The notes: generated by a model not told the origin, from the sequence alone. Shown: positions 1 to 8,100, counted from the stretch's first letter. The stretch: 64,000 bases of DNA from Arachnia propionica (GCF_037055325.1 NZ_CP146373.1:1984001-2048000), one strand, 5' to 3'. Numbers and translations are program-made.

Positions 1-2
1 CG

Positions 3-689
3 TTGTACGAGCAGATGGCCCCGCAGCTGGAGATGGCGACGCAGTCGATGCCGCCCGCACTCATGCAGATTTGGGGCGCCACCAGCATGGCCACCCCTAC
101 CGGGTTCTACTGGGGCGAGACGATGAGCCTGATGGCCCCCGCCGCCGTGATCCTGGCCGGCGCTGCGGTGGCGTCGCGGCTGGGGTCGGACGAGCGTTCG
201 GGCCGGCTCGGCGTGCTGCTGTCCACCCCCACCACCCGCACCCGGATGCTGGCCACGGCGGCGGCAGCGCAGGCGACGCTCATCGCTCTGGTCGCGGGGC
301 TGACGGGCCTCGGGATCTGGGGTGGGGCCCGGCTGGGCTCGCTGGGTCTGGCGACGGAGAACGTCGCAGGCGCCACCGCGCACCTGCTGGCGCTGGGCCT
401 GTTCATCGGAGCGGCGGCGCTGCTGGCGGCGGCTGCCCTGGGCACCTCGGCGGCAGCGACCTGGACCGCGACCGGGGTGGGGCTGGTCGGCTACGTCATC
501 AACACCACCCTGCCCATGAATCCTGACCTCGCGGATTGGGCCCGCATCTCCCCGTTCCACTGGTACGGGGCCACCAATCCCTTGGAGAACGGCGCCAACT
601 GGGGGCACGTCGCGATCCTGCTGGTGGGGTCGGCGGTGTTGCTGGCAGCATCCTTCCCGCTGTTCACCAGACGCGACCTGCGGGTGTGA
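3..689 (+). CDS. ABC-2 type transporter permease, 3' part
   Basis: The visible 228 residues are the C-terminal part of a polytopic membrane protein; the gene probably begins before the window, since the apparent TTG start sits at the very edge. I see about five hydrophobic segments (residues roughly 40-60, 85-110, 125-150, 152-170 and 203-220). A short soluble loop with the pattern RSGRLGVLLSTP resembles the coupling-helix region of ABC-2 exporter permeases, where such loops contact the ATPase. The protein ends RRDL, as in many actinobacterial ABC-2 permeases. The substrate cannot be told. Its ATPase partner is presumably upstream, outside the window. Confidence 0.7.
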   Translation: MYEQMAPQLEMATQSMPPALMQIWGATSMATPTGFYWGETMSLMAPAAVILAGAAVASRLGSDERSGRLGVLLSTPTTRTRMLATAAAAQATLIALVAGLTGLGIWGGARLGSLGLATENVAGATAHLLALGLFIGAAALLAAAALGTSAAATWTATGVGLVGYVINTTLPMNPDLADWARISPFHWYGATNPLENGANWGHVAILLVGSAVLLAASFPLFTRRDLRV

Positions 690-696
690 TCCCACG

Positions 697-752
697 CCTT
701 CGACCCTCCCTGCCTGGACTCACATAGTCGAGAGGCGAGGGAGGGTCGAAGG
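697..752. terminator. Hairpin after the ABC permease
   Basis: A near-perfect inverted repeat (arms 697-715 and 733-752, core CCTTCGACCCTCCC) lies 8 bases after the permease stop. It has no clear T-run, so it may be an L-shaped actinobacterial terminator. It also separates the plus-strand permease from the minus-strand immunity array. Confidence 0.5.
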
Positions 753-835
753 ATTTGCTGCATGGAGCACGGTGTCTGGTCTGGATCAACTGCCGATGTC
801 GGGGCTCACGTGTGTTGTCGTCAGAAGTCATGGGT

Positions 836-975
836 CGGGTGCGCGAATTCATCGGTCCCGACACGACACGTCCCCTCAGGAATCTCGTCACGCGCGCGGG
901 GAGCACAGCAATGGTCGAAAACAGCTTCTTCTCAAAATCATCCCGCGTCGTGTATACAAAACTCCTTTACACATA
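836..975 (-). pseudogene. Collapsed remnant of a TY-Chap-like gene
   Basis: This stretch matches two separated parts of the intact gene at 4106-4603. Bases about 836-899 align with its 3' coding end (4139-4200), and bases about 900-975 align with its first codons, ribosome binding site and upstream bases (about 4555-4625). The central ~350 bases are missing. It is therefore a second, internally deleted copy, lying at the far end of the immunity array. Bases 976-1091 between it and imm-1 hold only short CCCTAA/TTAGGG-type inverted motifs and no gene that I can support. Confidence 0.7.
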
Positions 976-1091
976 GACAACACCACAACACGGGCAGCTT
1001 TTAGGGTCAAAAATGAAACATCCTATCGTTTTAGATGCCCTAAGATTATCCACATCAGCCCTAAGGGCCGCCGTCTTTTAGGGTTAGCTGT

Positions 1092-1541
1092 TTAGGTAAA
1101 ATGCCACTGCCCCTGCGGCGTGGTAAACCAGAAAAGCAGCGCATCAGAGCCTCCGGTGATCTCTGCAAATGATTCGTTTGAGAATTTCCAAACGACGACA
1201 GGATCATCACCAGTCCCTAGAAAGAATGCTTCCCCCCAAGCCCTTCTCCCAGCAGTCGCATAGGATGCGAAAAGGTCGTTCAGCTCCGCGGCCCCCTCAG
1301 CATCCCCTGTTTCATTATTTGCCGTGACGAGTGAAACTCGACAGATACTGCCCGATTTGTCCGCCCTGAGAGTTGCATTCCCAATTTCGTCGTCATATAC
1401 ATTGAAACAACTCGGTCGCAGAGTGGGTTTCCAGCCCATTTGCTCGGCGTAGGGAGGGAAGTCGTTGAGTTGGATGGGCCACGGAAACTGCATGAGCCTG
1501 TTGGTCCACGTGATGAAATCTCGTGGGGGGAATATGATCAT
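1092..1541 (-). CDS. Immunity protein paralog 1 (orphan, most divergent)
   Basis: A 149-residue protein, the last member of a six-gene minus-strand family whose copy nearest the toxin overlaps the toxin stop codon. Shared landmarks are the N-terminus MIIFPPRDFITWTN, the PWPIQLNDFPPYAEQMGWKPT segment, the ELNDLFASY helix and a C-terminal TPQGQWHF. It departs most from its siblings in the C-terminal half (NESFAEITGG in place of GDMFAQVTGG, and an added DDEIGNATLRADKSG stretch). No signal peptide or membrane segment is visible, so it should be cytosolic. The role is inferred from position: neutralising a variant of the toxin encoded at 5174-8614. A loose resemblance to DUF6301-type proteins needs a profile search. 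Confidence 0.7.
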   Translation of the reverse strand: MIIFPPRDFITWTNRLMQFPWPIQLNDFPPYAEQMGWKPTLRPSCFNVYDDEIGNATLRADKSGSICRVSLVTANNETGDAEGAAELNDLFASYATAGRRAWGEAFFLGTGDDPVVVWKFSNESFAEITGGSDALLFWFTTPQGQWHFT

Positions 1542-1735
1542 GGTTTTTCTTTCTTGATGAATTCGGCGACGAGTTATCCCTGAGGCTTATTCACAGCCAT
1601 CCTCAAACGCGCTCTGACTAGGGGTTTCACTGGTTGACACGTCGCCTGTGAATAAGCCTCCCTCACTGGGCTCGAGAATGACCCTATCACCCAGATCGCA
1701 TACCATCAGCTCTCGCATCCTTGTACAACCCGAAC
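1538..1735 (-). pseudogene. Toxin 3'-tip remnant 1, split by a MITE
   Basis: Upstream of imm-1 the minus strand can be read as LVAEFIKKEKP followed by a stop that overlaps the imm-1 start. This matches the last residues of the full toxin (LITEFIKKETP). The preceding part (about 1661-1735) resembles the toxin's FDLGGKVILKL segment as CDLGDRVILEP, and the two halves are separated by the 79-bp MITE at 1582-1660. It is a decayed toxin C-terminus with no start of its own. Confidence 0.7.
1582..1660. mobile_element. MITE copy 1 (79 bp)
   Basis: A 79-bp element bounded by the 15-base inverted repeats GAGGCTTATTCACAG and CTGTGAATAAGCCTC. Those termini equal the ends of the IS5-like element at 38682-39430. 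The interior matches the element at 2825-2903 in opposite orientation. It has no coding capacity. CCT flanks both ends and may be a 3-bp target duplication. The element sits inside a toxin-tip remnant. Confidence 0.85.
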
Positions 1736-1738
1736 CTT

Positions 1739-2191
1739 CTAGAGGAACTGCCGCCTTCCTTGGGGAGTGAAGAACCGAAACATGACAGTCCTGCGCCCTC
1801 TTGTCACCTGAGTGAACATGTCCCCAGGGAACCTCCACGTCACACCAGGCCCATCTCCGGCCTCCAGCAGGAACGGCTCCCCCCACGCCTCCCTCCCAGC
1901 AGCCGCACACGACACAAAATGATCATTCAACTCAGCAGCACCCTCGTCATTCCTTGCCTTATTCAGCGCAGCTCGCAAAAACAGATTACGCACATTCCCA
2001 TCCCTGTCACTACTGAGAATCGTGATCTCATCATCATTATCAGAACATACACTGAACTCATCCGGCAGCGAGGTGGGCTTCCAACCCAGCCTCTCGGCGT
2101 AGGGAGGGAAGTTGTTGACCTGGATGGGCCATGGGAAATGCATGAGCGCGTTGCTCCACGTGATGAATTCTTGCGGGGCAAATATAATCAT
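1739..2191 (-). CDS. Immunity protein paralog 2 (orphan)
   Basis: A 150-residue member of the array family. I chose the second of two adjacent ATG codons because AAAGGAG lies five bases upstream of it and the protein then begins MIIF like its siblings. Family landmarks are PWPIQVNNFPPYAERLGWKPTSLPDEFSV, a run of acidic residues (SDNDDEITIL), ELNDHFVSC, WGEPFLLEAGDG and a C-terminal FFTPQGRRQFL. The SLPDEFSV stretch is shared with paralogs 5 and 6, so these three form a subgroup. It presumably blocks a related toxin tip; the inference rests on array position only. Confidence 0.75.
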   Translation of the reverse strand: MIIFAPQEFITWSNALMHFPWPIQVNNFPPYAERLGWKPTSLPDEFSVCSDNDDEITILSSDRDGNVRNLFLRAALNKARNDEGAAELNDHFVSCAAAGREAWGEPFLLEAGDGPGVTWRFPGDMFTQVTRGRRTVMFRFFTPQGRRQFL

Positions 2192-2280
2192 CATGTCTCC
2201 TTTTTAATGAAACCAGCGACGAGCACTCCAGCCCTGAACTTGAGAATAATCAAACCATCCACCTTCACGCCCTTGTGAAA
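2191..2280 (-). pseudogene. Toxin 3'-tip remnant 2
   Basis: Reading the minus strand from about 2280 to 2191 gives an open stretch of about 30 codons containing VKVDGLIILKF and GFIKKET, then a stop that overlaps the imm-2 start. This aligns with the last 30 residues of the toxin at 5174 (VKVGQFDLGGKVILKLKDG...FIKKETP), with a short deletion. The upstream side joins abruptly to the 3' end of imm-3, so no start codon or N-terminal toxin part remains. Confidence 0.7.
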
Positions 2281-2290
2281 CCCGAACCTT

Positions 2291-2743
2291 CTAGAGAAAA
2301 TACCACCGCCCCTCCGGCGTGAAGAACCGAAACAGAACAGCCGTGGATCCCCCTGTTACCTGAGCGAACATGTCACCAGGGAACCTCCAGGTAGCAGTGG
2401 GATCATCCCCAGCTTCCAGCAGGAAAGGCTCCCCCCACTCCTTCCTCCCAGCAGCAACACAGGACACGAGATGATCATTCAACTCAGCAGCACCCTCGAC
2501 ATCATCAGCGTCATTTATCGCCATGTGCAAAAAAAGCTTATACACGTCCCCTGCCTCACTACTGCTGAGGATCGTGATCTCATCATTTTTGTCAGGGACC
2601 ACGTTGAACCACGTCGGTCGCGAAGTAGGTTTCCAGCCCAGCTGTTCGGCGTAGGGAGGGAAGTCGTTGAGCTGGATAGGCCATGGAAACTGCACAAGCA
2701 TGTTGGCCCAGGTGATGAAATCTTGCGGGGGGAATATGATCAT
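2291..2743 (-). CDS. Immunity protein paralog 3 (orphan)
   Basis: A 150-residue family member. It carries the PWPIQLNDFPPYAEQLGWKPT block, then RPTWFNVVPDKND where paralogs 2, 4, 5 and 6 have SLPNEF/SLPDEF. This residue range (about 42-58) looks like the variable, specificity-determining part. The C-terminal half (EWGEPFLLEAGDDPTATWRF...FRFFTPEGRWYFL) is nearly identical to paralog 4, suggesting recent duplication or gene conversion between the two. Confidence 0.75.
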   Translation of the reverse strand: MIIFPPQDFITWANMLVQFPWPIQLNDFPPYAEQLGWKPTSRPTWFNVVPDKNDEITILSSSEAGDVYKLFLHMAINDADDVEGAAELNDHLVSCVAAGRKEWGEPFLLEAGDDPTATWRFPGDMFAQVTGGSTAVLFRFFTPEGRWYFL

Positions 2744-2824
2744 GATATTGCTTTCTTGATAAATGCGGTGATGAGTTATCTGTCTTTAAGCTTGACAATG
2801 TCCTTACCATCCGAGCCAAACACA
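2744..2824 (-). pseudogene. Toxin 3'-tip remnant 3, cut by a MITE
   Basis: Directly upstream of imm-3 the minus strand reads FGSDGKDIVKLKDR, an in-frame stop, then LITAFIKKAIS. This matches the toxin's FDLGGKVILKLKDGQLITEFIKKETP apart from substitutions and the stop. The remnant is truncated at its 5' side by the MITE at 2825-2903, and only about 36 bases separate that MITE from the 3' end of imm-4. Confidence 0.7.
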
Positions 2825-2903
2825 GAGGCTTATTCACAGACAGCGTGGCGGCCAGTAAAACCCCTAGTCAGGGCGCACTTCAGGAAGGCTGTGAATAAAC
2901 CTC
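2825..2903. mobile_element. MITE copy 2 (79 bp)
   Basis: Same length and termini as the MITE at 1582-1660 but inserted in the opposite orientation; the reverse complement aligns along its full length, including the shared internal CTGACTAGGGGTTT. One terminal repeat has a single change (AATAAACCTC). No convincing target duplication is visible. Confidence 0.85.
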
Positions 2904-2939
2904 GCAATCCACCCTTACCCCTTATAAAACCCGAATTCT

Positions 2940-3392
2940 CTAGAGAAAATACCACCGCCCCTCCGGCGTGAAGAACCGAAACAGAACAGCCATGAATCCC
3001 CCTGTCACTTGAGCGAACATGTCCCCAGGGAACCTCCAGGTAGCAGTGGGATCATCCCCAGCCTCCAGCAGAAACGGCTCCCCCCACGCCTTCCTCCCAG
3101 CAGCCACACAAGACACAAAATGATCATTCAACTCAACAGCACCCTCATCATTCTTCATGTCGTTCACCGCCATGTACAAAAAAAGTTTATACACATCCCC
3201 TGTTTCACTGCTACTGAGAGTCGTGAACTCATAATCATTGTCAGGGAATACAGTGAATTCATTTGGCAACGAAGTGGGCTTCCAGCCCAATTGTTCAGCA
3301 TAGGGAAGGAAGTCGTTGAGTCGGATGGGCCACGGAAACTGTATGAGTGTGTTAGTCCACATGATGAATTCTTGCGGGGCAAATATAATCAT
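2940..3392 (-). CDS. Immunity protein paralog 4 (orphan)
   Basis: A 150-residue family member with N-terminus MIIFAPQEFIMWTN (shared AP-E variant with paralog 2) and PNEFTVFPDNDYEFTTL in the variable region. The C-terminal half is almost the same as paralog 3, while the N-terminal half groups with paralog 2, so the gene looks mosaic. It is preceded by its own toxin-tip remnant. Confidence 0.75.
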   Translation of the reverse strand: MIIFAPQEFIMWTNTLIQFPWPIRLNDFLPYAEQLGWKPTSLPNEFTVFPDNDYEFTTLSSSETGDVYKLFLYMAVNDMKNDEGAVELNDHFVSCVAAGRKAWGEPFLLEAGDDPTATWRFPGDMFAQVTGGFMAVLFRFFTPEGRWYFL

Positions 3393-3478
3393 GTTGCCTC
3401 CTTTTTGATGAAACCAGCGACGAGCAGCCCAGCCCTGAGCTTGAGAATAATCGGACCATCCACCTTCACGCCCTTGTG
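3393..3478 (-). pseudogene. Toxin 3'-tip remnant 4
   Basis: The minus strand upstream of imm-4 encodes VKVDGPIILKL, RAGLLVAGFIKKE and then runs into the imm-4 start region. It is close to remnant 2 (both carry VKVDG and RAG..LVAGFIKKE), which indicates that the tip and the immunity gene were duplicated together as one cassette. Confidence 0.7.
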
Positions 3479-3491
3479 AAACCCGAGTCTT

Positions 3492-3944
3492 CTAGAGGAA
3501 CTGGTATTTCCCTTGGGGTGTGAAGAAATTAAACAGAACAGCCCTACTCCCTCCTGTCACCTGAGCGAACATGTCCCCAGGGAACCTCCACGTCACACCA
3601 GGACCACCCCCAGCTTCCAGCAGGAACGGATTCCCCCACGCCTTCTTTCCAGCAGCCACACAGGACACAAAATGATCATTCAACTCAGCAGCACCCTCAT
3701 CATCCTCAGCCTCATTCGACGCCATATACAAAAACAGATTACGCACATTCCCATCCCTGTCACTACTGAGAATCGTGATCTCATCATCATTGTCAGGAAG
3801 TACGCTGAATTCATCCGGCAGCGAGGTAGGCTTCCAGCCCAGTTTTTCGGCGTAGGGGGTGAAGTCGTTGAGTTGGATGGGCCATGGGAACTGCACGAGC
3901 GTGTTGGTCCAGGTGATGAAATCTTGCGGGGGGAATATGATCAT
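3492..3944 (-). CDS. Immunity protein paralog 5 (orphan)
   Basis: A 150-residue family member; the ATG at 3944 aligns with the MIIF start of its siblings, and a longer in-frame extension upstream would read through the toxin-tip remnant. It is closest to paralog 6, the probable cognate immunity protein: both carry SLPDEFSV, ASNEAEDDEGA/ASNEAEDAEGA and a C-terminal FNFFTPQGKYQF. This is the nearest relative of the active pair and may keep partial cross-protection. Confidence 0.75.
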   Translation of the reverse strand: MIIFPPQDFITWTNTLVQFPWPIQLNDFTPYAEKLGWKPTSLPDEFSVLPDNDDEITILSSDRDGNVRNLFLYMASNEAEDDEGAAELNDHFVSCVAAGKKAWGNPFLLEAGGGPGVTWRFPGDMFAQVTGGSRAVLFNFFTPQGKYQFL

Positions 3945-4020
3945 GGTGTTTCTTTCTTGATGAAATCGGTGACGAGTTGTCCGTCCTTGGGTTCGAGTGT
4001 GGTGGATATTCGCATTCCCT
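3941..4020 (-). pseudogene. Toxin 3'-tip remnant 5
   Basis: Upstream of imm-5 the minus strand reads LEPKDGQLVTDFIKKETP and a stop that overlaps the imm-5 start, the same arrangement as the intact toxin and imm-6. Similarity to the toxin ends near 4020, just before a terminator hairpin, so only about 20-25 C-terminal codons survive. Confidence 0.75.
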
Positions 4021-4042
4021 GGGTGCGGTGTGATAACAGAAA

Positions 4043-4092
4043 GGGACCTATCCGCAACCACCCTGGATGTGGGTGGTTTGCGGATAGATCCC
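4043..4092 (-). terminator. Rho-independent terminator after the TY-Chap-like gene
   Basis: A long hairpin (CTATCCGCAACCACCC paired with GGGTGGTTTGCGGATAG, loop about 7) lies 14 bases after the stop of the gene at 4106. On the minus strand it is followed by a T-rich stretch (CCCTTTCTGTT). It should end transcription from the toxin, so the orphan immunity genes beyond it would need read-through or their own promoters. Confidence 0.75.
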
Positions 4093-4105
4093 TACGCGCT
4101 GGCTG

Positions 4106-4603
4106 TCAGGCACGCTCCCGCTGGAGACCAAGGGACGGAAGGTCGAGTTCATCAGTCCCGACACTACGCTCCTCCTCGGGGATTTCGTCGCGGTAGTCGG
4201 GGTAGCTCCACGCCTTGTAGACGAGCCGCTCCGGAGAATCAACATCACCGATGTCCCGAAGCCGAATAACACACGCCCGAACAACATTCCTGATGGTAGC
4301 GCTGGGTGTGGGCCAGGGAAGCTCCTGCTTCCACGTGAAACCATCCTCATCAGGAGCAAACCCCAACTCCCGGAACTCCGCCTGCTGCGCATCAGTGAAG
4401 GTGACCCGCTGATTCCCGACATTCAACAAGGACAACTCAGCAGTCATCGTGGTGTTATGACCAAACGCATAGATCCCACCAAACTGCACAAACGGCGTCC
4501 CCGTCTTCCCGGCCTGATCCGGCACACCAACAATCAAAATCGTGTGCGACGGAAACGCCATAACAGTCGAAAACAACCTCTTCTCAAAATCATCCCACGA
4601 CAT
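4106..4603 (-). CDS. TY-Chap-like (YbjN-related) protein, possible second immunity factor or chaperone
   Basis: A 165-residue protein unlike the immunity family around it. The arrangement MSWDDFEKRL at the N-terminus, a central VQFGG strand, then TDAQQAEFRELGF, FTWKQELPWPTPSATIRNVV and LRDIGDVDSPERLVYKAW resembles TY-Chap domains, which are type III-chaperone-like folds often found beside actinobacterial T7SS substrates. I place the start at ATG 4603, ten bases after AAAGGAG; a GTG two codons upstream is possible. It sits between imm-6 and the remnant of tip 5, and a collapsed copy lies at 836-975. A role as a toxin chaperone or alternative immunity protein is inference. Confidence 0.6.
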   Translation of the reverse strand: MSWDDFEKRLFSTVMAFPSHTILIVGVPDQAGKTGTPFVQFGGIYAFGHNTTMTAELSLLNVGNQRVTFTDAQQAEFRELGFAPDEDGFTWKQELPWPTPSATIRNVVRACVIRLRDIGDVDSPERLVYKAWSYPDYRDEIPEEERSVGTDELDLPSLGLQRERA

Positions 4604-4724
4604 ATACACAAAACTCCTTTACACATAGGACCACACCAAAACACAAAACAGCCTCCCCCACAGGACCCGCCACCGATTCCACCCAAACCACACCCACTTT
4701 CACTTCTTGCGAAAATCGAGTCTT

Positions 4725-5177
4725 CTAGACGAACTGGTATTTCCCTTGGGGCGTGAAGAAATTAAACAGAACAGCCCTGCTCCCTCTTGTCACTTGAGTG
4801 AACATGTCTCCGGGGAACCTCCACGTCACACCAGGCCCATCCCCAGCCTCCAGCAGGAAAGGATCCCCCCACGCCTCCCTCCCAGCAGCAACACAGGACA
4901 CAAAATGATCATTCAACCCAACAGCACCCTCAGCGTCCTCAGCCTCATTCGACGCCATGCGCAAAAACAGTTCGTACACATCCCCAGCTTCGTCGTCACC
5001 AAGAATCGCACGCCCGCCGTTATTACCGGCACGTACGCTGAACTCATCCGGCAGCGAGGTGGGTTTCCAGCCCAATTTCTCTGCATAGGGAGCGAAGTCG
5101 TCGACTTGGATGGGCCACGGAAACTGCACGAGTGTATTGGCCCAGGTGATGAATTCCTGTGGGGGGAATATGATCAT
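4725..5177 (-). CDS. Probable cognate immunity protein (paralog 6)
   Basis: A 150-residue protein whose ATG overlaps the stop codon of the toxin (ATGA arrangement at 5174-5177), the usual layout for translationally coupled toxin-immunity pairs. It carries all family landmarks (MIIFPPQEFITWAN, PWPIQVDDFAPYAEKLGWKPT, GLNDHFVSC, DMFTQVTRG, FFTPQGKYQFV). Residues about 48-62 (VRAGNNGGRAILGDD) differ from every sibling and may fit the current toxin tip. No export signal is seen. It is the only family member still attached to a complete toxin gene. Bases 4604-4724 upstream of the neighbouring TY-Chap gene hold no gene. Confidence 0.8.
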   Translation of the reverse strand: MIIFPPQEFITWANTLVQFPWPIQVDDFAPYAEKLGWKPTSLPDEFSVRAGNNGGRAILGDDEAGDVYELFLRMASNEAEDAEGAVGLNDHFVSCVAAGREAWGDPFLLEAGDGPGVTWRFPGDMFTQVTRGSRAVLFNFFTPQGKYQFV

Positions 5178-8100
5178 GGTGTTTCTTTCTTGATGAATTC
5201 GGTGATGAGTTGTCCGTCCTTGAGTTTGAGAATGACTTTACCACCGAGATCAAACTGTCCCACCTTGACGGTGCCGTCGGTTCGGGCATTGACCATTTCG
5301 TAGACGACCTCGACGCCTTCGGTTTTCAGTTTCTGGTAGAAACCGGCGTGCTCTGGCGAGTGCTCCAAAGAGGTCAGGGCCTCGAGGAGTCTCGGGTCCT
5401 GGTTCTTCCCGCTCAACAGGTCCATCACGTACTCCGCGGTTCCCTGCTGCGCCCTGGAACCCGCGGCAGTCTCCCGGCTGCCGAGTCCAGGGCTGTCGCC
5501 GCCCTTGTTCTCCCCGAAAACCAGCCGCGAATCACCCTCGGTGCTAAACCGGTCCCCCCTCCCCGCACCAGTGGGTTTCGCCCCATCCGGGGTATCGGCA
5601 GGTTCACCCAGCAAATGTTTGCGCCCTGCACCACCCGCATCCGGGGAGTGGTCGAGAGTGAAGTGATGCCCCGCACGATCCCCCGCCCACTCCGACACCT
5701 TCCGCAGATCAGACGCAGACCTTGTAGCAGCACGAAGGTCTTTCCTGATCTGTTTCGCTTTGGCCTGCGATTCAGGATCCAAGGCATCAAGGTTATTTTT
5801 GATTTCTTCTGCGAGTTTCGCGTAGGACTTGTCGGTGGTGTCGAGTTGTAGTTTCTTGCCGTCCCGAGTTTTCAGGGTTTCGATGTCATTGATCGCCTGA
5901 GTGGCCGCACGACGATCCGTGCGTGCTTTGGTGCGAGCCTCATCCCAGATACGCGTATCAGCCTTAGTGCGTTCAGCCAGCGCGGGATTGTTCCAGTCAT
6001 GATCACCCAACAGGATCTTCCGGGCGTAGTACTTGATGCCCTTCGGTCTGTGAGCATACGGATCCTCCGCGAACTGCCCATTATCGGAATGCCGCAGCCT
6101 ATTGTCCTGACTCCTGAAAGTCCCTTCCGGATCAGAAGCGTAATGTTTCCGACCATCACCACGATCGACCTCCACCGGATCGCCATGGTCATCGTAGAGA
6201 GGATTCCCCTTCTCGTCGTAGCGGGGAAGATCATCTATCGGATCGTTTCCTGAACCCGACCCTCCATGATCCGATCCATCACCGCCAGAACCAGAACCCT
6301 CATCCGGGTGACGATGATCATCCGCACCATCAACCCCGTCACCACGTCCATCACCGGGATGCTCACCCCGGCCAGGATTTTCATCCACGTCAGGATGCCT
6401 ATCCCGACCCGAATGCTCATCCACATCAGGACGCCTATCCCGACCCGAATGCTCATCCACATCAGGACGCCTATCCCGACCCGAATGCTCATCCACATCA
6501 GGACGCCTATCCCGACCCGAATGCTCATCCACATCAGGACGCCTATCCCGACCCGAATGCTCATCCGGACCGGAATGCTTGTCCCGACTCGGATGGTTGT
6601 CGGGTGTGATGTCGGTTCTGGGTTTGGCAGGATCGCCGGTGTCAGTACGGGGCCGCTCGACATCGTCCCCACGCCCCTCTGGACGCGTCCTGTCGCCGGG
6701 ACGCTGGTCAGGCGAATCCGCGAGATCAGCATCCGGTTTCTTCCGAGGAGCATCAGGAACATCACTTCCCGGCTCCCCTCCACGGTTACGCGTCCTGGGA
6801 GCATGATCATCCGGCACGTTGTTCTCATCCGGAGAACGCCTCGGTCGCGATGGAACCTCCGGCTCCGGCGCATGGGGCGCACCACCGTGGTGGCTCGGCG
6901 CGCCGCCATGATGCCCCGACGACCCGCCATGCGAGGTTCCACCCCCATGCCCGGCCCCGCCACCGCCGGTATGCGGAGTGGCACCGCCGTTGTTTCCAAG
7001 ATGAGCACTCGCCGATCCCCCACCATGCGAGGAACCACCACCATGACCTGCCCCGCCAGCACCATGATGCGCGCTCGGGCCTTCGCCACGACCACCAGCC
7101 GATGTGTGACCCGGCTCCGGGGAATGACCATGGGACGTCGACCCGCCCACCTCCATGGAGCGACCTCCGCCCGTTCCGGCCAAGGCCGGCTCACGCACCT
7201 CGGGAGCATCCATACCGGGACGCGACGGGACTTTGCCGGGAGAATCCACCGGGTTCGACGTGAGTTTCGGCCCACCCGGGTTGGCCGGGGCCTCGAAATC
7301 AGGACCCGGCCCCGAGGACCTTGACACACCACCCCCACTGGTGGCGTGTGGGGAAGCGCCGCCGTGGCCGCTCGGGTTGTGCCCGCTGGGGGTGAGCGGC
7401 CCTGATTTGGTGGGCCCTGCCGCATCGGTGAGATCGACAGGGGTTTTGGAACGAAGTTTCTGGATCTGTTCCAAACCCAGATCAATAGCCTTGACCCCGC
7501 CCCGGATCAGCCACCCACCGCCGGGAACCGCGAAGTCTGCCACCCGCGTGGCCATGTTCACCGTTTTGAGTGCTGCAGCACCCACCTTGGTGCCACCTAT
7601 GACGCCCTTGGCCGCACCGGCGCCAGGAATGAAGTTCGATCCGATGTTCAACGCCGACTCGGTGGCCGCAGCAACCGGGTCCTCCGCCCATTTGTGCCAG
7701 CCGTCCTTACCGGCCTTGTGAGCTGCGTAGTCGAAACCGATCATGCCGGTCCATGCGGTCGCGGCGACATCATGGCGGGCATCCACCCATGCGTCCACAT
7801 CATCGTTACCGAAGAACTTGATCGTGTCACTTACATCCAAGGCCAACAGAGCCGTCGACCCGATGAAATCAACTACTCCCAACCAGGTGTTACCAGCATT
7901 CGCCAACGACCATGACCCATCCGGAGCGAAACCGAACATGGCCTTGGCGCCATCCCAGGTGCCCTGGAGAAAGTTTCCCGCCCCGTGTACAACGGACTCG
8001 CCGCAGTTGCGGTTCTTCTCCACCGGCGCGCCCCAGGGCATCATCTCCCCAGACTGCATAAGCGCATCCGCCGAGATTCCCTCCACCGCGGGCAGCTCTA

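Noticed and set aside
1721-4196. Plus-strand frames of 150-230 residues opposite the immunity genes
   Set aside because: They recur at the same place in each paralog because they are antisense shadows; the minus-strand frames have conserved starts, ribosome binding sites and protein-level conservation.
6385-6564. CRISPR-like regular repeats
   Set aside because: Units are contiguous without spacers and stay in frame within a coding gene.
6266-7485. Long open frames on both strands across the toxin linker
   Set aside because: They arise from GC-rich, repeat-driven codon bias in the toxin gene; they lack domains and their residues (R/M/I-rich) are unlike real proteins.
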